Below are positions 18,549 through 27,990 of a DNA stretch of 64,000 nucleotides, piece by piece. The position numbers and the translations under genes were made by a program. Where the stretch lies: positions 62,001 to 126,000 of the forward strand of contig NZ_JACJOG010000030.1 of assembly GCF_014695375.1 (NCBI RefSeq). The letters run 5' to 3'. Origin of the DNA: Coleofasciculus sp. FACHB-T130 (GTDB lineage Bacteria > Cyanobacteriota > Cyanobacteriia > Cyanobacteriales > FACHB-T130). Positions within the stretch are counted from its first letter, which is position 1. Each line of letters begins with the position of its first letter. The notes under the pieces were generated by a model. It was not told where the DNA came from. It made no database searches and saw only the letters and a list, made by a program, of their open reading frames with translations.

Positions 18549-19343
18549 TCAAGGATTATTGGGAACGCGCTCGATTTGGGCATAGCCACTGAAAATTAGC
18601 TTATCTCCTTGGGTCTCCAAGCGGTTAATTCGCATGGTTACGCCGTCAAGATTAAAGCGATCCAAATCGACCATGTTATCTAAAATTTCAGAAAATGCCG
18701 AGGTCAACGTCTGAGAAATCTCCCGTGTTTCTTCTGGCACCGCCTCTGCCTGAAATTGAGGATCTTTAAACCGAATTCGACGTCGCCGTTCCACGCTTAA
18801 GGTTGATTTCATGCTGAGTGGCACCAATCCTTTTTCGCCCAAATCTGCCTTTGCAAAAATTTGCACTTGGTTTTCGGGCAGCAGCTGTACTTGGACTTCG
18901 GTAAAGGAAACGGGCTGACCGCCAGATAAATCTGTCAAAGCTGGTGTGGAAATATCTTGCAGGCGCTTCTGCACCAGTTCTGCCTGAAAGGATTGGTTAA
19001 TATCTGCCTGGGTTAGCGTCACCTGTACAACTGCCTGGGTGGGTTGCTTAAGGCGAATCTGACCTTGCATTACACAACTGAAGTCAATCGAGACGGCGTC
19101 TGTCTCAAACGACATCTCCTCGGTGCGAAACTCGCGGCGAATCACAAGACCACTACCGCTCATTTTGAAGCTGTCAATACTGCCCTGCAAAAGCTTGCTG
19201 GAGGGATAGCAGCGAACAGCAACTTCCACAGACTCACTCTGGGTAAACATGTGGCGAATAGTCTTGCTAGCGACTGTATTGAGGAGGCGTTCTCCCCAAT
19301 CAGTGCCAGTATTGTTTGTGAAACCAGTAAGGCCGCCTAACAT
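18549..19343 (-). CDS. DUF2993 (LmeA-like) protein
   Basis: 264 residues from ATG at 19341-19343. Beta-rich, with alternating strands such as SVEVAVRCYPSSKLLQGSID, a middle VQVTLTQADINQSFQAEL segment and a C-terminal DLDRFNLDGVTMRINRLE followed by KLIFSGYAQIE. These are hallmarks of DUF2993, which includes the mycobacterial phospholipid-binding protein LmeA. No clear signal peptide, although the family is often envelope-associated. Cyanobacteria carry several paralogues. Function here unknown. Confidence 0.88.
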   Translation of the reverse strand: MLGGLTGFTNNTGTDWGERLLNTVASKTIRHMFTQSESVEVAVRCYPSSKLLQGSIDSFKMSGSGLVIRREFRTEEMSFETDAVSIDFSCVMQGQIRLKQPTQAVVQVTLTQADINQSFQAELVQKRLQDISTPALTDLSGGQPVSFTEVQVQLLPENQVQIFAKADLGEKGLVPLSMKSTLSVERRRRIRFKDPQFQAEAVPEETREISQTLTSAFSEILDNMVDLDRFNLDGVTMRINRLETQGDKLIFSGYAQIERVPNNP

Positions 19344-19824
19344 AATGTTTCGCGTCCATAAGAGTGCTTACTCTCTTGTTTGTAACAAAATATTAACAAA
19401 TAAGCAAGAAGACCTAAGACAGAGAGAACCCCAGAGAGCCTACTGCTTAAGGTTATCAGCCGGAAAATGGCGCGATTGATAGAATTTTCTGAATTTTCCA
19501 ATTAGTTACAACAATTAGAGTCGCAGATGTGAGCAGATCGCCCTCTTGATGCGCGATCGCCTACAACATCACTAGGTGCTGCAAAGACTCTGGGCTAAAG
19601 ATCCCAGATTACTGCCAAAAGTTGCAAAGTATCATTGGAGACAATTAAATTTCACAATCTCTAGAGTCTTCCGATGCCAGTAAGGGCAGGGCTTCCCTAC
19701 TCCTTATGACAGATACACGAAAATTATTTGGAGTGTGGCAACGAAAGCATCATGACTCAGACTAGGGGAATTTTGAGCGACTGGTGTGGGATGAACACTG
19801 TTCTGTATTCTTAAGTTGACGGCG
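19344..19824. other. Intergenic region without recognised gene
   Basis: About 480 bp separating divergent genes. It should contain both promoters. I see HIP1 octamers but no hairpin, repeat family or small reading frame that I would defend. Confidence 0.4.
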
Positions 19825-21696
19825 ATGACACGGATCATTATTCGATATTACGATCCTAGCTATCCCTATCTAGAACGGGCTATCCGTTCGATTCAGGGAG
19901 ATTTTGATATTGTTGTATACGATGATGGAAGCAATATTTTTCCTAATTTGGCTGCTGTTAAAAATAGATGCCAAATTAGACGCCTAGAGCATAAAGGGCC
20001 AGCTTCTACGCTGATACAGGCTCTGGCTGATGCAAAAAGAGAAAATGTAAAACAAGTATTTATTCTAGATGGGGATGATGAGGCGCTAGAGAGTTTACCA
20101 AGCTTTCTCAATGCATCCTTAGCATTACCTTATACAGCAGTTATCGGGCAGTTCAAGGATGTGCCTTCCCCAATTTATCAAGAGCAGGGAAATGAATTAT
20201 TTCGAGAAGCGATCGCTAATTTAAAATTCTGCCCTCCCTGCTTCAGCCTCAAGATTGGAGACTGGGTACAAGACTTGCCCCGCATCTTCAACCTAGTGCA
20301 AACCGAATATCTCTCAACTGGCACTTTATTTTTAAGCTTATTCCTCTCTGGTCAAACCGGGATTTCTGTTGCTGAACAAGTGATTATCTGGAGACAGCAC
20401 GAAGCCCAAACTTACAGACATCACCACCAGGAAAGGCATTTAACAGTACAGAGAATTTGGCAAATCTACTATCAAAAAGCTTTCGAGGAATATAGCAAAA
20501 TCTTGCATCTCAATCCCCATGATGCTGTTGCTTATTACAATCGGGGTAATACTTGCTCCAGACTTGGCGATGGGCAAAAAGCAATTGAGGATTACACTCA
20601 GGCGCTGAATATCAATCCTAATTTTCCTGAAGCTTACACTAATCGAGGTGTCGCACGCTTCGATTTAGGAGATACTCAAGGAGCAATTGACGATTATACT
20701 CTGGCATTGCAGCTTAATCCTAACTTTGCCGCCGCCTACAATAACCGGGGGAATGCCCATTCTAAATTGGGTAACTATCCAGAAGCAATCGCCGATTTGC
20801 AGACATCTGCTCAAATTTTCTCTGTTCAAGGGTATATAAGTAACTACCAGGGATCGCAAAACCTCTTAGCTGAAGCCTATTTTAAAATGGGAGCAAGATT
20901 GTGGATGCAAGAACAGATTGAACAAGCGATCGCTTGTTATCAGAAAGCGCTGGAAGTTAAACCTGACTTTCCTGAAGCCTACTACGATTTAGGCATGATT
21001 TTCCAGCAAAAGGGTAGAGTTGCCGAGGCAATGAGCTATTACCGTAAACTCTTAACAATCAAGCCTGAATTTTCAAAAGCTCGTTATCAAATTGAGACAA
21101 TATTGAAAGGTTATCAATTTTCTACAGACTGGTTTAGCCGCAACCTTGATATTTTGAATGAGCATCTTAAACCTTTATCTAAAATACCTGGATTAAATAT
21201 TTTAGAAATAGGCAGTTGGGAGGGGCGATCTACTTGCTGGTTTTTAGAAAATATTTTAATAGATAGTTCTAGCCAAATTACCTGTATAGATACCTTTGCA
21301 GGTAGCTTAGAACATCAAAGATATGATTGTGACTATCTAAGCTCTGTAGAAGAGCGATTTGACTTTAATATAAATCGTACGGGTGCAGCGGAAAAGGTAC
21401 GAAAAATAGTAGGTAGATCTCAACAAATATTGCGTTTGTTACCCTTGGGTTTTTATGATTTAGTTTACATTGATGGCTCCCACCTAGCCAGCGATGTTCT
21501 GGAAGATGCAGTTTTAACTTGGGCGCTTGTTAAAGTTGGCGGCACGATCATTTTTGACGATTATGATTTTATTTTTGCAGAAAATTCCTTTCAAAATACT
21601 AAGGTGGGGATAGACGCTTTTGTGTCAGTATTTTCCGATAAAATTAAATTCATCCATAAGTCTCATCAAATTCTTCTAAAAAAACTTTTTTCTTAG
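19825..21696 (+). CDS. Glycosyltransferase-like / TPR / SAM methyltransferase fusion
   Basis: 623 residues from the ATG at 19825 (a TTG lies 9 bases upstream). Residues 1-215 resemble a GT-A glycosyltransferase: a strand ending in VVYDDGS and the DxD-like LDGDDEAL. Residues about 225-430 are tetratricopeptide repeats, with AYYNRGNTCSRLGD, AYTNRGVARFDLGD and AYNNRGNAHSKLGN as clear units. Residues 430-623 form a class I methyltransferase: NILEIGSWEGRS (SAM-binding), CIDTFAG, and DLVYIDGSH followed by FDDYDF. It could glycosylate and methylate a surface glycan or protein. It lies upstream of the secreted CHAT protein gene in the same direction, which allows the guess that the two are linked. 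Catalytic competence of the first domain is uncertain. Confidence 0.82.
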   Translation: MTRIIIRYYDPSYPYLERAIRSIQGDFDIVVYDDGSNIFPNLAAVKNRCQIRRLEHKGPASTLIQALADAKRENVKQVFILDGDDEALESLPSFLNASLALPYTAVIGQFKDVPSPIYQEQGNELFREAIANLKFCPPCFSLKIGDWVQDLPRIFNLVQTEYLSTGTLFLSLFLSGQTGISVAEQVIIWRQHEAQTYRHHHQERHLTVQRIWQIYYQKAFEEYSKILHLNPHDAVAYYNRGNTCSRLGDGQKAIEDYTQALNINPNFPEAYTNRGVARFDLGDTQGAIDDYTLALQLNPNFAAAYNNRGNAHSKLGNYPEAIADLQTSAQIFSVQGYISNYQGSQNLLAEAYFKMGARLWMQEQIEQAIACYQKALEVKPDFPEAYYDLGMIFQQKGRVAEAMSYYRKLLTIKPEFSKARYQIETILKGYQFSTDWFSRNLDILNEHLKPLSKIPGLNILEIGSWEGRSTCWFLENILIDSSSQITCIDTFAGSLEHQRYDCDYLSSVEERFDFNINRTGAAEKVRKIVGRSQQILRLLPLGFYDLVYIDGSHLASDVLEDAVLTWALVKVGGTIIFDDYDFIFAENSFQNTKVGIDAFVSVFSDKIKFIHKSHQILLKKLFS

Positions 21697-21731
21697 ACTT
21701 GGTTGTTTTTAGTTCCTGAAGACAATCCTGG

Positions 21732-21759
21732 TTGAGATAAGTTATAACAGCAGTATAAT
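21732..21759 (+). promoter_or_regulatory. Candidate sigma-70 promoter for the FHA-CHAT gene
   Basis: TTGAGA at 21732-21737, 16 bp spacer, TATAAT at 21754-21759. This would give a leader of about 130 nt before the ATG at 21896, whose AGAGAG lies just upstream. Confidence 0.45.
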
Positions 21760-21895
21760 AACTGTCCAGAAAGTACATCACAGTTAGCGATTGGTTAAAG
21801 GAACAACCCGTGTAAACAAAAACGTAGTGACTTCGGCAAAGCAGAACTGCGATTGGTTGTTCAATATTTCTTAATATCTGCAAGAGAGAGCAATT

Positions 21896-24800
21896 ATGAA
21901 ACCCTTAGTGAGAAAAGTTAGCCTAGTGATGGCAGCCTTGCCTCTAGCAGGAGTCATCAGCTTAGAAAAAGCATTGGCACAACCCATCATTCCGGCTGCT
22001 GATGGCACTGGTACCCTTGTCAACGTCAATGGCGATCGCTTCGACATCACTGGCGGTAAGCTATCAAGCCAAGGTGAGAATCTCTTCCACAGCTTTAACC
22101 AATTTGATCTCCATCAAGGTGAGATTGCCAACTTCCTATCCACCCCCAGCATTCAGAATATTCTCGGTCGAGTTGTGGGTGGAGATGTCTCCGTCATTAA
22201 TGGCTTAATTCAAGTCACTGGCGGCAATTCAAACTTATTTTTGATGAATCCAGCCGGAATTGTATTTGGCAACAACGCTAGTCTAAATGTGCCTGCATCT
22301 TTCACTGCCACCACCGCCAACAGTATCGGCTTTGGCAATAATTGGTTTAATGCCATCGGTAACAATAATTATGCCGCTTTAGAAGGAAATCCCAGCACTT
22401 TTGCTTTCACGGCTCCCCAACCCGGTGCCATCGTTAACTCTGGAAACTTAGCAGTAGGACAGGGGAAAAATCTCACCTTACTCGGTGGCACTATCGTTAA
22501 TACTGGGCAACTTTTGGCACCAGAAGGAAATATTACTGTGGCAGCGGTTTCCGGCGGAAAATCCGTGCGGATTAGTCAACCTGGAAACCTACTCAGTTTG
22601 GAGGTCGCGACTCAGAATTTTAATCCCCAATCCCCTATCCCTAATCCTCAATCCGTACCGCAGCTGCTGACTGGCGGAAAAATTGGGAATGCGACTAAAC
22701 TCACTGTTAATAGTAAAGGTCAAGTGGTACTCACGGGATCTGGCGTTGCAATCCCCACCGATACAGGTACTGCGATTGTAGCTGGCAACCTTAACGCATC
22801 CGGTCAGACTGGCGGTAAAGTGCAGGTTCTGGGTGACAAAGTAGGGCTGGTGGGTGCCAACATCAACGCTTCCGGCAGTCTTGGCGGCGGAACGGTGCTA
22901 ATTGGCGGCGATTATCAAGGAAAGGGAACGGTACCGAATGCCTCGAGAACTTATGTCAGTCCAGACTCTTCGATCGATGTCGATAGCAAGAACAACGGTA
23001 ATGGGGGTCGTGCGATCGTTTGGTCTGACAAGGCAACTGAATTTTACGGCAATATCAGCGCTCGTGGCGGCAAAAATTCCGGCGACGGCGGATTTGTGGA
23101 AGTTTCAGGCAAGGAAAGCTTAACTTTCAAAGGTAAGGTGGATACGCTAGCGCCACAAGGTAAGGCGGGAACCTTACTACTTGATCCACTCAATATCACG
23201 GTAACAGATCAAAGTGCGGGTCCGGGAGCGCAAGACGTTGAATTAGCCGATGGCACAATTCTTGAGGGTGATGCTCCTGCAAATTTCATCATTTCGGAAA
23301 CCGAACTGGAAAATGCCTCCGCCTCTGGCAATGTGATTTTGCAAGCGACTAACAACATCACTATCAACGATCTTACAAGTGACGGAACTCTGAACTTCGG
23401 CGGCGGGCCTGCTACGTCAATCACTTTTACGGCAGACGCTGATGGTGATAAGGTTGGTTCTTTTGTGATGCAAAATACGGCGAACACCATCCGAACCAAT
23501 GGAAGAGATATAACAATTTCCGGAGCAAGTATCACTGTTGGAAATATTAAGATCGATCCTCCTCCTGGTTTTGGTCCGTTCGGGAAGATTCAACTCACCA
23601 GTAGCAACGGCGCGATCGCTACCGGCAATCTAGACACCTCTAACTTATACGCGAACAGTGGAAGTATCATCCTGGATGCCACTAATGGGAACATTCTTAC
23701 AGGTGATATTACTTCCTCTAATAATAATAATGATGGTGGTCTGGTGAGTTTAACTACTAACACCGGCACAATTACAGTTAATGGCGATATCAATTCCTCC
23801 TCCACCTCTTATTTTCAATCTACAGGCGGCGCAGTCACTTTAGAAGCTGGCAGTAACATCACTACAGGCACAATTAATTCTTTTGCAAAAGCTGACATAT
23901 TTTTCCTTGGAGATAATCCAGGAGCTACAGGGGGTGACGTCAAGATAACATCTGGAGGCAATCTTAAAACAGATGCCATTAATTCCTCTGCTGTTGTTAG
24001 CCAAACAAGTGGTGGTGCCGCTTTATTCGATGCGATAGGCGGCTCAGTTACCTTAGATGCCCAAGGTAGTATTCAAACCGGCGATATTGATTCCTCTGCT
24101 ACTGACCCCATCGTTGCTACAGGGGGTGCGGTCAAATTCACAGCTAAGGACGATATAATCGCCGGCAACATTAATTCCTCTGCTACTGTTAATCCCCCCC
24201 CTCCCGATCCAGATTTTTCCGATCTGGTTACTAATGCATTAGGTGGGTTAGTTACCTTAACAACAGATGGCAATATTACCTTTAATACAATTAATACCCA
24301 AGCTAAAGAACAAGTAGATGGAATCGATGGCTCACTCAGCGGTGGTAATGTCACAATATCTTCCCTAGGAGTTGTTAAGGGACTGAATATAATTGGCGGA
24401 ACTTCGGCAACTATCCTCACCAGTGGAGTGACTCTAGGAGGCTCGGTTTTCATCCAGCATGATGGGGGGCAAGATAACTTTCAATTTATCGTCGGCGATA
24501 AGACTAACAACGGTACGGAAGGAGCGATTGACACGGGTGGAAGTAGTGGGAATGGGGAGCTAATTTCTTCTTCTCCTACACAAATAATTCCATCTATCGA
24601 TACGCTGATTCCCAATAACAATACCTTCGAGGTGGGCAATCCTAGTGTTGATGGGATTCAGATAACCTTTATTAACCAAGCACCGACTTTGACCGCTAAT
24701 ACCCTGCTAACGGATACTCAACAAAATCAGTCGATTACATTCACTGTTGCGAGTTTAAATCCATCTATAACCGATGCAAATAGCGATTTTACCTCAATAC

Positions 24801-26521
24801 GCATTGATGCCATTAATGGGGGAACGCTGACCAAACAAGATGGTACCGTCATCGTACCGGGAACCATTTTGTCGTTGAGCGATGTTTTAGTTTACACACC
24901 GCCTACGGGTGCGACTGGTTTGCTCAATGCCTTTACAATTAGTGCGAGCGATCGCGTTTCCTTCTCCGCCCCGCAACAGCTCACCATCAATGTAGCTGAG
25001 CCAATTCCAACTCCAATCCCCACACCAATTCCCACGCCAATCCCCACACCAATTCCCACGCCAACACCTTCCCCAACGCCACTTTCCAGCGAATTATCAC
25101 CACCGCAGGAGACGCCACTGACACGAATACCGGCAACGAGAACCCTTGCCTCAGTCGAAATCGATCCGGTTGTTGCTCAAATCGACCAAGAGCTTACAAG
25201 GCAATTCCAGCAATATTTGGGACTTGCTCCCGATCTTCCCCTAAAAACCTTGGATGAGGCGCGTGAAATTCTTAACGAAATTGAGAAAGCAACTGGAGTG
25301 AAACCGGCACTCATTTATGTTGCTTTTGTGCCTGCAACAGTTACACCAGGAACAGCAGCAGATAAAAGTCAACTCCCTTATCCCGCGCCACGATTAGATA
25401 TTCTTTGGCAATTCAACTCTCAGGGATTAGCCCTAAATCAGCTAGCTCAACTTCCAGCTCAATCGTCAAACAATCCCCTACCGCAGGATAACGACCAACT
25501 CGAACTCGTCATTGTGACAGCTAAAAAGCCACCAATTCGCAGGAGAGTCACAGGGGTAACACGCCGTCAAGTTCTCAAAGTCGCCCAGGAATTTCGCTCA
25601 GAAATCACTAAGCCGCTTAAAACAAACCGTTACCTCAATTCTTCCCAACAACTCTATAAGTGGTTGATAGCACCCGTAAAAGCTGATTTAGAAGCTAGCA
25701 AGATCGATAATTTGGTTTTCCTTATGGATACAGGGTTGCGGAGTCTTCCGGTTGCTGCCCTCCATGACGGTCAACAATTCCTAGTGGAAAAATACAGCGT
25801 CGGACTCATGCCGAGTCTCAGCCTAACCGATACTCGTTACCGGGATATTAAAAAAACCCAAGTCCTGGCAATGGGAGCAGCCAAATTTACCAACCAAAAC
25901 CCCTTACCCGCCGTGCCCGTGGAATTGTCCATTATCGCCTCTTCCCTATGGTCGGGTAAATCTTTCCTCAACGATGCCTTCACTCTGAAAAATCTTAAGG
26001 CGCAGCGTCAGCAAGAACCTTTCGGAATTGTTCACCTAGGCACGCATGGGGAATTTAAGTCAGGGAACCCGAGCAATTCCTATATTCAGCTGTGGGACAC
26101 CAAGCTGAGATTGGATCAGCTGCGGGAGTTAGGTTGGAATGACCCTCCTGTAGAATTGCTGGTGCTAAGTGCCTGTCGCACAGCCTTGGGAGATGAACAG
26201 GCAGAATTAGGCTTTGCCGGGTTATCAGTGCAGGCAGGCGTCAAGTCAGCCCTAGCGAGTCTCTGGTACGTCAGCGATGAAGGGACTTTGGGGTTGATGA
26301 CAGAGTTCTACGAACAATTGAAAAAAGCGCCCATCAAGGCGGAGGCGGTGCGTCAGGCACAGGTGGCAATGCTCAAGGGCAAAGTGCGCTTAGAGGGAGG
26401 TCAACTCCGCACCCTCAATGGCAGCTTTCCCTTGCCACCCTCAATGGCTGGACTGGGAAATAGAAGCCTTGAGCATCCTTTCTACTGGGCAGCTTTCACG
26501 TTGATTGGCAACCCTTGGTAA
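21896..26521 (+). CDS. Secreted filamentous-haemagglutinin-type protein with C-terminal CHAT (caspase-like) domain
   Basis: 1541 residues. A signal peptide (about 1-28, ending ALAQ) is followed by a two-partner-secretion domain, recognised by NGLIQVTGGNSNLFLMNPAGIVFG and the NxNLFLxNPxGI motif. Residues about 270-900 are right-handed beta-helix-like repeats of the form GGxVTLxAxGxIxTGxI. Then come a cadherin/Ig-like region (about 925-1040), a PIPT-repeat proline linker (about 1040-1065) and a CHAT domain (about 1150-1540). The predicted catalytic dyad is visible: His1384 in HLGTHGEF and Cys1427 in LSACRTALG. Two-partner-secretion proteins cross the outer membrane through a TpsB pore; none is encoded here. 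The protein would place a caspase-like peptidase domain at the cell surface or outside. Confidence 0.92.
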   Translation: MKPLVRKVSLVMAALPLAGVISLEKALAQPIIPAADGTGTLVNVNGDRFDITGGKLSSQGENLFHSFNQFDLHQGEIANFLSTPSIQNILGRVVGGDVSVINGLIQVTGGNSNLFLMNPAGIVFGNNASLNVPASFTATTANSIGFGNNWFNAIGNNNYAALEGNPSTFAFTAPQPGAIVNSGNLAVGQGKNLTLLGGTIVNTGQLLAPEGNITVAAVSGGKSVRISQPGNLLSLEVATQNFNPQSPIPNPQSVPQLLTGGKIGNATKLTVNSKGQVVLTGSGVAIPTDTGTAIVAGNLNASGQTGGKVQVLGDKVGLVGANINASGSLGGGTVLIGGDYQGKGTVPNASRTYVSPDSSIDVDSKNNGNGGRAIVWSDKATEFYGNISARGGKNSGDGGFVEVSGKESLTFKGKVDTLAPQGKAGTLLLDPLNITVTDQSAGPGAQDVELADGTILEGDAPANFIISETELENASASGNVILQATNNITINDLTSDGTLNFGGGPATSITFTADADGDKVGSFVMQNTANTIRTNGRDITISGASITVGNIKIDPPPGFGPFGKIQLTSSNGAIATGNLDTSNLYANSGSIILDATNGNILTGDITSSNNNNDGGLVSLTTNTGTITVNGDINSSSTSYFQSTGGAVTLEAGSNITTGTINSFAKADIFFLGDNPGATGGDVKITSGGNLKTDAINSSAVVSQTSGGAALFDAIGGSVTLDAQGSIQTGDIDSSATDPIVATGGAVKFTAKDDIIAGNINSSATVNPPPPDPDFSDLVTNALGGLVTLTTDGNITFNTINTQAKEQVDGIDGSLSGGNVTISSLGVVKGLNIIGGTSATILTSGVTLGGSVFIQHDGGQDNFQFIVGDKTNNGTEGAIDTGGSSGNGELISSSPTQIIPSIDTLIPNNNTFEVGNPSVDGIQITFINQAPTLTANTLLTDTQQNQSITFTVASLNPSITDANSDFTSIRIDAINGGTLTKQDGTVIVPGTILSLSDVLVYTPPTGATGLLNAFTISASDRVSFSAPQQLTINVAEPIPTPIPTPIPTPIPTPIPTPTPSPTPLSSELSPPQETPLTRIPATRTLASVEIDPVVAQIDQELTRQFQQYLGLAPDLPLKTLDEAREILNEIEKATGVKPALIYVAFVPATVTPGTAADKSQLPYPAPRLDILWQFNSQGLALNQLAQLPAQSSNNPLPQDNDQLELVIVTAKKPPIRRRVTGVTRRQVLKVAQEFRSEITKPLKTNRYLNSSQQLYKWLIAPVKADLEASKIDNLVFLMDTGLRSLPVAALHDGQQFLVEKYSVGLMPSLSLTDTRYRDIKKTQVLAMGAAKFTNQNPLPAVPVELSIIASSLWSGKSFLNDAFTLKNLKAQRQQEPFGIVHLGTHGEFKSGNPSNSYIQLWDTKLRLDQLRELGWNDPPVELLVLSACRTALGDEQAELGFAGLSVQAGVKSALASLWYVSDEGTLGLMTEFYEQLKKAPIKAEAVRQAQVAMLKGKVRLEGGQLRTLNGSFPLPPSMAGLGNRSLEHPFYWAAFTLIGNPW

Positions 26522-26532
26522 GAGAAGGGAGG

Positions 26533-26608
26533 AGAGATGACTGAGGGCTGAGAGGTGAGGACTGAGGACTGAGAGGTGAGGAAAAAAGGGCTGAGGAAAA
26601 AAGAGGTG
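26533..26608. repeat. GACTGAGG-type tandem repeat behind the FHA-CHAT gene
   Basis: Imperfect units of GAGAGGTGAGGACTGAGGACT and GCTGAGGAAAAAAG. It is the reverse-complement type of the repeat seen at 12159-12244, so the family is dispersed in the genome. Confidence 0.7.
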
Positions 26609-26846
26609 ATACCAATTCTTTTTAAAGATGCGCTTAATAAATAGATAGTGTTTTGCGTGTCAAGAGCGATCGCAAACGAGCAAAGGCAAACGCTGAAAAC
26701 AGGCTTGCAAGCACTAACTAGTCCGATGTGCTCGTCAACAGCTTGCCATTGAGATGCCTCCCACAAAGTCCTCACTCCACTTCACCCGCTCGCTCGCCTG
26801 CCACGGAAGCTCTATTATTAAGCGCATCTTTACAGAGAATTGGTAT
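26609..26846. mobile_element. MITE-like element, 238 bp, with ~36-bp terminal inverted repeats
   Basis: The left end 26609-26644 begins ATACCAATTCTTTTTAAAGA and the right end 26811-26846 is its reverse complement with a few differences (ATACCAATTCTCTGTAAAGA when read from the right). The interior has no transposase. Long matching ends on a short non-coding core are the mark of a non-autonomous element. No clear target duplication was found. Confidence 0.65.
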
Positions 26847-27874
26847 GAGATACATCGGCACGGGAATGGCAATCAAAAATCTGCTACCGAACGTGAGAAC
26901 CACAATATGTTCCAGCCATCTGAGAAACGCTATAGATATAGAGATATAGCACTTTTTCACGTTCTTTTTCTAACCAAACCGTATTACCCCTCACCAGCTT
27001 TCACTTCAAGGAATATAAAATTATTCCTTTGATATTAAAATGTTCGTTAAGTTCCAAGGTAATCAGTTTATTTTGACGTTTACAACCATCAAAACTAACA
27101 AGAGTTAAATCTTCATTTACAAATACAATTAAAACTTTCAATACATCTACTAAAATTACCAAATTGAAATAACTGATAATATAATTGCTGGCGATATTGG
27201 ATAATTAGCTTAAAAATTAAGTTATACCTTTTAAGGAAATTCTACTTAATGGCCATATCGCATTTAAATTTGATATTTATGATAAGGATGAATCAAGCAT
27301 TAAAGATATGGAGAATACCTGTTACTTTTGCAAGCTCCGTTTGCACCTTCTCTCAAAAAATTCTCAGAAAATGGGCGGTTACTTCACGAATCAGAAACAA
27401 TCCTGGAACAATGAATTCCTGGTGTTTTCTCAGATATTTAACGATTTTATACCGATAGGGGCTTGCATAAAAGCATCTGATATATTATTTTAATCGCCAG
27501 TCTAAGCCCGAAGCTAAGTATCTCTAGCTTCTGATTCAGTTCCTAAAATTTGGATAGAAGATAACCTTTCATTAAAGGTTATTGTTCAACTCCTTAAGTT
27601 AAACTGTACGTCATGGTTTCGGAGCAGATCGCCTAGATAAAGGTGCTTATGGAAAGAAGCAGCAGCGTGTTTTAGGAAAAGGTCTGCAAATGTATTTTTA
27701 TTGCTCGCGTCTTACTCCCTTACTCTCTCCATCCTGCCATAGGTATACATTTCAGACCTCAGGAGGATGCTTTGTAGTGACCGATTCGACGATTCTGGCG
27801 TACAGAGAGGAGTTAGGCGATACATACAGAGTTACTACTTAAGTAGATGAGTACAAAGAAACCAGAAAGATAAT

Positions 27875-27899
27875 CACCCGTTTTTTTGACAAACGGGTG
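27875..27899. terminator. Short hairpin CACCCGTTT/AAACGGGTG
   Basis: 9-bp stem, 7-nt loop, followed by TTTCAG. It lies just upstream of the promoter of the large repeat protein gene and could insulate it from upstream transcription. Confidence 0.5.
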
Positions 27900-27927
27900 T
27901 TTCAGAGTGTGGTCTTTTTTGCAGATT

Positions 27928-27957
27928 TTGACCACTCAACATACCTTAATTTATAAT
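27928..27957 (+). promoter_or_regulatory. Sigma-70-type promoter of the repeat-protein gene
   Basis: TTGACC at 27928-27933, 18 bp spacer, TATAAT at 27952-27957. Transcription would begin about 27964, giving a leader near 27 nt that contains the ribosome-binding site GAGGAAGAA ahead of the ATG at 27991. Confidence 0.6.
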
Positions 27958-27990
27958 TTGCGCGGGATTTGCTTTGAGGAAGAAAATATC

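Larger units (their letters stand above)
26522..27990. other. 1.47-kb gene-free region
   Basis: Contains the GACTGAGG repeat, the MITE-like element and a promoter, each listed separately. The remaining part, about 26850-27870, is AT-rich. It includes a short hairpin near 27560-27582 (ATAACCTTT...AAAGGTTAT) and a second hairpin at 27875-27899. Reading frames here are short and have no coding character that I can defend. Confidence 0.5.
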
